Shown here piece by piece: positions 59,793-64,000 of a stretch of DNA of 64,000 nt. Position 1 is the stretch's first letter. Each line of letters starts with the position of its first letter. The stretch is taken from assembly GCF_016107685.1 (NCBI RefSeq), contig NZ_JABASY010000001.1, positions 586,187-650,186 on the forward strand, written 5' to 3'. Source of the stretch: Brevibacterium yomogidense. Lineage in GTDB: Bacteria; Actinomycetota; Actinomycetes; Actinomycetales; Brevibacteriaceae. The notes below the pieces were generated by a model. It was not told the origin of the DNA, did no database searches, and saw nothing but the letters and a program-made list of their open reading frames with translations. The position numbers and the translations under genes were made by a program.

Positions 59793-60140
59793 ACCTGCCC
59801 GCCCTGAGCTGACGCACCGGGAACTCCGGCTCACCCGGAGCCGAGCCGGACGCATTCTGAGCCGGAGCCACTCGGAGGCGGCTCACCCGGAGGTGCGCTG
59901 TGCCCTCCCCGCGTCATCGGCCCCCACCTGTGTTGACAGGTGGGGGCCGATGCGTGATCGTAGGGTCCGGCGCAGATCCACCGCCCAGCCCGCGCACCGG
60001 CCCCAGCCCGGACGCACAGGTGAAGGGGAGCAGATCCTCGGATCGCCGCACGATGATCGTGCAGCACGGTACACCGGTGAACAGGACATGAGTCACGCGC
60101 CGTGCAGGCTGGGGATGCTCGTGGCGCGGGAAGACTGCAC
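59793..60140. other. Intergenic region with terminator
   Basis: 348 bp: GC-rich text with repeated CCGGCTCACCCGGA-like words at 59830-59895, then the terminator at 59916. No gene seen; overlapping short frames are artefacts of the high GC. Confidence 0.6.
59916..59951. terminator. Strong hairpin, probable terminator of the methyltransferase unit
   Basis: Perfect 15-bp stem (ATCGGCCCCCACCTG / CAGGTGGGGGCCGAT) with loop TGTTGA, 124 bp after the BHMT-like stop. No T-run follows, which is common in actinobacteria. Confidence 0.75.
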
Positions 60141-60611
60141 ATGACTGCTCACAGCGACTTCAAGAAGCTCGTCCGCGCACGGATGGATCGCACGGGTGAG
60201 AACTACACGACCGCGCGCGCCGCGCTGGAACTCGACCGCGATGCCGCGCGTGCACAGCACGAACGACTCGTCCGCTCCCATTTCGAAGACGGCCGTTTCG
60301 AGGATGGTCGGCTCCTGCGCATCCCCGCCCGCCGCCGCGCACGGTTCGCGGTGCTTCTCGAGCTGCTCAGCCGCTTCACGCCGGGGCGCACCTACACGGA
60401 GACCCAGGTCAACGGCATCCTGCGCCCCGCCCATGACGACGTCGCCTACCTCCGCCGCGAGCTCGTCGACTACCGGCTGCTGGAGCGCGACGGGCTGGGC
60501 ACCTACTGGGTGACGACGACACCTCCTGTGCGCGATGCCAACGAAGCACAGGAATCCGGCGACTGGGAGAAGATCTGGCTGCCCGAGTTCCTGGGTGCGG
60601 GCGCGGCGTGA
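60141..60611 (+). CDS. DUF2087-domain protein
   Basis: 156 residues from ATG 60141. The C-terminal half has the DUF2087 pattern: LLRIPARRRARFAVLLELLSRFTPGRTYTETQVNGILRP and DVAYLRRELVDYRLLERDGLGTYW, a winged-helix-like fold often fused to regulators. The N-terminal half begins DFKKLVRARMDRTGENYTTARAAL, a motif common in small actinobacterial proteins. Probably DNA-binding; targets unknown. Confidence 0.82.
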   Translation: MTAHSDFKKLVRARMDRTGENYTTARAALELDRDAARAQHERLVRSHFEDGRFEDGRLLRIPARRRARFAVLLELLSRFTPGRTYTETQVNGILRPAHDDVAYLRRELVDYRLLERDGLGTYWVTTTPPVRDANEAQESGDWEKIWLPEFLGAGAA

Positions 60612-60623
60612 CCCGCCGGGGCG

Positions 60624-60923
60624 TCAGTAGTCGTACGACTCTTCGGGGGCGGCTCCCGGTGCGATCCGCTGCAGGTGGAGGTGCCGGGCGAAGCGGATCA
60701 CGGGGCGCAGGAGCATCTCCGCGCTGCCGATGACGAAGAGGACGGTGCCCGCCGTCTGCGTCGTCTCGGAGAAGAACATGAAGCTGCCCACGAGGAACCA
60801 CAGTCCGATGAGGACGTCGTTCGCGATGCTCAGCGCCTCGTAGCGCTTGCGGATGACCAGCTGCTCGTGTCCGAAGTGGAGGACGAAGTCGTTCCTCCCC
60901 TTCGCATCGTCTGATCGGGCCAT
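60624..60923 (-). CDS. YrhK-like small membrane protein
   Basis: 99 residues from ATG 60923. Starts with a polar segment (DFVLHFGHEQLVIRKRYEALSI) followed by two membrane helices (NDVLIGLWFLVGSFMFF and TAGTVLFVIGSAEMLLRPVIR), the layout of YrhK-domain proteins. Function unknown. It lies just downstream of the SDR gene on the same strand, 23 bp away. Confidence 0.78.
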   Translation of the reverse strand: MARSDDAKGRNDFVLHFGHEQLVIRKRYEALSIANDVLIGLWFLVGSFMFFSETTQTAGTVLFVIGSAEMLLRPVIRFARHLHLQRIAPGAAPEESYDY

Positions 60924-60946
60924 CTTCGGCATCATCCTTCTTCTGC

Positions 60947-61810
60947 TCAGTACCGGGGGCGGACCCACACTTCGCTGATGAGTGCGTCCTCGGGTGCGTC
61001 GACGACATGGCGGACGGTGCGTGCGACGCTCGCCGCATCCAGCCGGAAGTCCCTCTCCGTCACCGGGTAGTCGTGCGGCGCTTTCGCCGTGGCCATGGGC
61101 GTGTGGGTGGGTCCCGGCGCGACAGTCGACACCCGCACGCCGTCGGCGGACACCTGCTGGCGCAGCCCGTCCGTCATCGCCTGCAGCGCGTGCTTCGACG
61201 CCGAGTACACCGTGTGGAACGGCACGGACGTGCGCGAGGCGCCGGAACCGATGAACACGACCGTCCCCTTCACGGGCCGCAGCCACGGCAGCAGGGCCCG
61301 CGAGATCTCCGCGGGGGAGATGACGTTCGTCGCGAAGGACTCCCGCCAGTCGTCCGGGGTCGCGTCCTCGACCGTGAACCGCGGTGCGATCGCCGCGCAG
61401 TGCACCAGCACGTCGACCCTGCCCAGCGGGGTGATCTCCTCCACGAGGATCTCCGCCGCCGTCTCCGGATCCTCCAGATCCGCGAACACGGGGATCACCA
61501 GCGCCCCGTTGCTGGGAGGCGCGGCGGCGTGTGCGGTGGCGGCGGCCTCGGGCGCGGAGCCGGAGGCCCGGTCCACGACGGCGTGCAGCCGCTCCATGTT
61601 GCGCCCCACCGCCACGACCGTGTGGTCACGCGCCAGGTCCAGGACGATCTCCGCACCGATCCCACTGGAGCCCCCGGTGACGACGGCGACCGGTGCCGCA
61701 GACTTCGACCGCCTGCTCGACAGGTCGAGGACATCGGCGTCGAGGTTGGAGGGAGCGGGCGTGAGCGGCCCGCCGGAACGTGTGAACGGGGAGTGCGGCA
61801 TAGACCCCAT
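60947..61810 (-). CDS. Short-chain dehydrogenase/reductase (SDR)
   Basis: 287 residues (ATG 61801 is an alternative start). Cofactor motif VVTGGSSGIGAEI after a ~40-residue N-terminal extension, HCAAIAPR (NAG-type), catalytic Ser in FIGSGASR and YSASKHAL with Tyr and Lys. A low-complexity Ala-rich insert (APEAAATAHAAAPPSNG) sits between strands 3 and 4. Classical SDR oxidoreductase; substrate unknown. Confidence 0.88.
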   Translation of the reverse strand: MGSMPHSPFTRSGGPLTPAPSNLDADVLDLSSRRSKSAAPVAVVTGGSSGIGAEIVLDLARDHTVVAVGRNMERLHAVVDRASGSAPEAAATAHAAAPPSNGALVIPVFADLEDPETAAEILVEEITPLGRVDVLVHCAAIAPRFTVEDATPDDWRESFATNVISPAEISRALLPWLRPVKGTVVFIGSGASRTSVPFHTVYSASKHALQAMTDGLRQQVSADGVRVSTVAPGPTHTPMATAKAPHDYPVTERDFRLDAASVARTVRHVVDAPEDALISEVWVRPRY

Positions 61811-61967
61811 TGTCGCGCACGAATCGACCGAGCGGTACGTGATCTGAACGGCATCCGTCTCAGGGAAGGGCTCAGTCGAGAACGCACCCCGGACATCGGC
61901 GACGGCGGAGGCCCCGCACAGTTAATGTGGATACTGGACAGTTCTCAAATGGAACGGCGGTGCACTC

Positions 61968-63245
61968 ATGCTGCGGTGGACACGGGCAGCGACGGCTGTC
62001 GCGATGATCGGGGCTCTCACGATCAGCGGAATCACCCCCGGCGCGATCGGCGCCGATGCCCAGACGAACACGCCCATCGGGGACTTCACCGCGGCTCCGT
62101 CACCGTCCCTCGACTTCACCGGCGCACCCTCGCCGTCACCGGACTACACGGGGGCGCCCTCACCGGACCCCGACTTCACGGGGGCGCCGTCGCCCACACC
62201 CACGGACCCGGCGCCTACCTCGCCGGCTCCCGCCCCCACTTCACCTGCTCCCAGTCCGACCACCGACCCCACGCCGGACCCGGATCCGAGCGAACCCGAG
62301 CCAGGCCCGAGCGAACCTGCGATGACCGCCTACGAGGCGCTCGTCGCCCTGGATGCGCGCAGCGAGACCTGGACGGGACCGGACGTCCTCACGACCCTCG
62401 CCCGGGTGCGCGTCGACTCCGACGCCGCACACGCCGTGGACACGACCGTCGCGACCGCGCACGTCGTGCTCCCGGCAGATGCGCAGGGCACCGTCGAGGT
62501 GTCGCGCGGCGGACGCGACCTCACCGTCACCCTGCCCCACCCGACGACGGGGGACGCAGCGGAGGAAGCGGCCGTCGGCGTGGTGGAGTACCGCAACAGC
62601 GAAGGGTTCAGCTCGTTCCCGATCGTCCGCGACGACGCCTCGATCAGGCTCACCACCGTCGTCGTGGAACCCGACGCTCCGACCGACTACTCCTACACGA
62701 TGGGCGGCGACGCCTCCCACGTCATGCCGACGTCCGACGGCTACGCCCTCTTCGACGACGGGACCGGCATCTACACCGGCGCGGTCGTGCCCAGCTGGGC
62801 CTTCGACGCCGACGGCAACGCGGTGCCCAGCCACTACGAATCCCGCGGTGGAGTGCTCACCCACGTCATCGAGCACACCGGCGAGGGCGTCGTCTACCCC
62901 GTCGTGGCCGACGCCCACATGGGTGAAGGGCTCATCAACCTGGTCGAGAGGACCACGGCGGAAGGCGCTCCCCGGTATAAAGTGCGCCCGTCCTCGTGGG
63001 GGATCGCGGTCGCCCGGGACTTCGGCGACGGAGTGCTCGACCGGCCGCTGCGCGGCTCCTACATGATGCGCACGGAGATGTGGGACGAGGCCGTCGCGAA
63101 GGGATCCGGCGACTCCGTCTCCCTCAAGCAGCAGTTCGACTGCCACGCGGTGTTCGCGCCCCTCAAGCACACGTGGAACCTCGAAGCGTTCCGGCCGCCC
63201 AACGACGACTGGTACGAGGAGAAGTCCGGCTGCAACTGGTGGTGA
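61968..63245 (+). CDS. Secreted protein with APSP repeats and C-terminal DUF2599 domain
   Basis: 425 residues. Signal peptide (AVAMIGALTISGITPGAIGADA), then a Pro/Ser/Thr-rich stalk with four units of the form DFTGAPSPxP (residues ~38-75) and a PT/PS tract, a ~180-residue middle domain, and a C-terminal region ending LKQQFDCHAVFAPLKHTWNLE...CNWW, which is the DUF2599 pattern with two Cys that could form a disulfide. The stalk suggests a wall-spanning exported protein. Function unknown. Confidence 0.82.
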   Translation: MLRWTRAATAVAMIGALTISGITPGAIGADAQTNTPIGDFTAAPSPSLDFTGAPSPSPDYTGAPSPDPDFTGAPSPTPTDPAPTSPAPAPTSPAPSPTTDPTPDPDPSEPEPGPSEPAMTAYEALVALDARSETWTGPDVLTTLARVRVDSDAAHAVDTTVATAHVVLPADAQGTVEVSRGGRDLTVTLPHPTTGDAAEEAAVGVVEYRNSEGFSSFPIVRDDASIRLTTVVVEPDAPTDYSYTMGGDASHVMPTSDGYALFDDGTGIYTGAVVPSWAFDADGNAVPSHYESRGGVLTHVIEHTGEGVVYPVVADAHMGEGLINLVERTTAEGAPRYKVRPSSWGIAVARDFGDGVLDRPLRGSYMMRTEMWDEAVAKGSGDSVSLKQQFDCHAVFAPLKHTWNLEAFRPPNDDWYEEKSGCNWW

Positions 63246-63276
63246 GGACGACCGGACGACCGGACGACCGGACGTC
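63246..63276. repeat. Short GGACGACC tandem repeat
   Basis: Four copies of an 8-bp unit directly after the DUF2599 gene stop, with scattered CGGACGA words continuing to ~63335. The 194-bp gap holds no gene. Confidence 0.6.
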
Positions 63277-63439
63277 CGCGGGGTCGACGGGGCGGTCGGA
63301 CGATCGGGCAGACAGCCGGTCGGACGACTGCGCGGTGGACAGGTCCACCAGTCTGCGCAATGGTGGGAAGCAGGTGGCCGCGCTGCGGGGTACCTTGCTC
63401 GACCACCCGTTCCGATCCATTCGACGATGAGGAGACGAC

Positions 63440-63862
63440 ATGAACACCCCGGAGAACATCGCTTACACGGCACGCGCAGAAGTCACGGGAGGTCGTGACG
63501 GGCACGGCGCCACGGACGACAAGACGCTCGAGGTCGACCTCCGCGCACCCAAGGAGATGGGCGGCGCGGGCGGCGGCACGAACCCGGAGCAGCTCTTCGC
63601 GATCGGCTACGGCGCCTGCTTCCAGGGAGCCCTGGGCCTGGCGGGCAAGGAGATGGGCGTCGACACGTCCGACTCCGTCGTCAACGCAGAGGTGGGCATC
63701 GGCAAGGAGGGCGAGAGCTTCGGTCTGAGCGTCAAGCTCTCCGTCAGCCTGCCGGGCGTCGACAAGGACCAGGCGCAGAAGCTCGTCGACCGCACTCACG
63801 AGCTGTGCCCCTACTCGAAGGCCACCCGCGGGAACATCCCCGTCGAGGTCGTCGCAGTCTGA
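63440..63862 (+). CDS. ohr: Organic hydroperoxide resistance protein (Ohr/OsmC family)
   Basis: 140 residues. Ohr pattern: YTARAEVTGGRDGHG, GGTNPEQLFAIGYGACFQGAL with the peroxidatic Cys near 60, and ELCPYSKATRGNIPVEV with the resolving Cys near 124. It reduces organic hydroperoxides using lipoyl-type thiols in the cytosol. GAGGAGACGAC precedes the ATG. No OhrR gene is adjacent. Confidence 0.93.
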   Translation: MNTPENIAYTARAEVTGGRDGHGATDDKTLEVDLRAPKEMGGAGGGTNPEQLFAIGYGACFQGALGLAGKEMGVDTSDSVVNAEVGIGKEGESFGLSVKLSVSLPGVDKDQAQKLVDRTHELCPYSKATRGNIPVEVVAV

Positions 63863-63876
63863 GCCGTGCGACACGT

Positions 63877-63912
63877 GGTCCCCGGTCGAATGCTTCGACC
63901 GGGGACCTTCTT
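63877..63912. terminator. Rho-independent terminator after ohr
   Basis: Perfect 14-bp stem GGTCCCCGGTCGAA / TTCGACCGGGGACC with loop TGC and a TTCTT tail, 15 bp after the ohr stop. Confidence 0.92.
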
Positions 63913-63935
63913 GTGGGGCCGCGAGCGCCGCTTGC

Positions 63936-64000
63936 TCAGATCGCCAGCGTCTGGAGGTCCAGCACCTGCGTGTCGAGCGGACGGGGGATCGCTGCGAGCA
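63936..64000 (-). CDS. Probable 3' end of a leftward gene, partial
   Basis: An open minus-strand frame enters from the right edge and ends with AIPRPLDTQVLDLQTLAI and TGA at 63938-63936. Codon usage is normal for this genome, and its convergent position behind the ohr terminator is sensible, but only ~20 residues are visible and no product can be named. Confidence 0.4.
   Translation of the reverse strand, partial: LAAIPRPLDTQVLDLQTLAI

Overview
The window is GC-rich with pervasive G/C third positions, many GTG/TTG starts, a GPP34 protein, a single-chain acyl-CoA carboxylase, an AztD-type lipoprotein, an HNH-Excalibur lipoprotein and a DUF2599 secreted protein. This points to an Actinomycetota chromosome, probably Micrococcales (Brevibacterium-like). 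The genus is inference. No rRNA, tRNA, insertion sequence or CRISPR array was seen.

Layout. (1) 1-7.8 kb: a partial GPP34 gene, an unknown protein, then a catabolic patch with an LLM flavin monooxygenase, an M20 amidohydrolase, a metal-dependent amidohydrolase, and a convergent second M20 amidohydrolase with a polytopic transporter. (2) 8-11.3 kb: a complete TRAP transporter (DctP, DctQ, DctM) behind a clear promoter. (3) 11.8-24.9 kb: an acyl-CoA ligase divergent from an operon of single-chain biotin-dependent acyl-CoA carboxylase, second acyl-CoA ligase and TetR regulator, followed by a five-gene Dpp/Opp-type ABC transporter operon. The same 16-bp palindrome, TTGAC-N6-GTCAA, occurs twice in the carboxylase/ligase promoter region and twice in the ABC-transporter promoter and nowhere else I could find. 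These units are therefore probably one TetR regulon for uptake and activation of a carboxylic acid.

(4) 25.4-35.7 kb: a defence island. A PLD-fold (NgoFVII-type) nuclease and a 5-methylcytosine methyltransferase are read leftward. Divergently there is a tightly overlapping operon: Z1-family SF2 ATPase, PD-(D/E)XK protein, MutL/MORC-like GHKL ATPase, two unrecognised proteins and a Vsr-like nuclease. This resembles the MutL/MORC-type restriction systems predicted by comparative genomics. It is the most interesting system here, and the two unrecognised genes are its least understood part.

(5) 36.5-43.2 kb: a less GC-biased segment with a D-2-hydroxyacid dehydrogenase, an XRE-cupin regulator, a polar amino-acid ABC transporter and an FAD amine/amino-acid oxidase, apparently a small module for an N-substituted or D-amino acid. 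It is bracketed by decayed gene pieces: an aztD C-terminal remnant on the left, and a transporter C-terminal remnant beside the intact aztD on the right.

(6) 43.2-52.8 kb: envelope and housekeeping genes (AztD, lipoprotein, OmpA-domain protein, HNH-Excalibur lipoprotein, XRE regulator, small lipoprotein, tandem CbxX/EccA-like AAA+ protein, ketopantoate reductase-like protein, cupin). (7) 52.9-59.8 kb: a quaternary-amine/one-carbon cluster with a LysR regulator facing a perfect 12-bp-arm palindrome, a Rieske oxygenase, its flavin/ferredoxin reductase, an XRE regulator, a MetE-like zinc methyltransferase behind a probable leaderless small ORF, and a betaine-homocysteine methyltransferase-like protein. 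Together these suggest both oxidative demethylation and transmethylation of a betaine-type compound. (8) 60-64 kb: DUF2087, YrhK-like, SDR, DUF2599 secreted protein, Ohr/OsmC peroxidase with a strong terminator, and the tail of a leftward gene.
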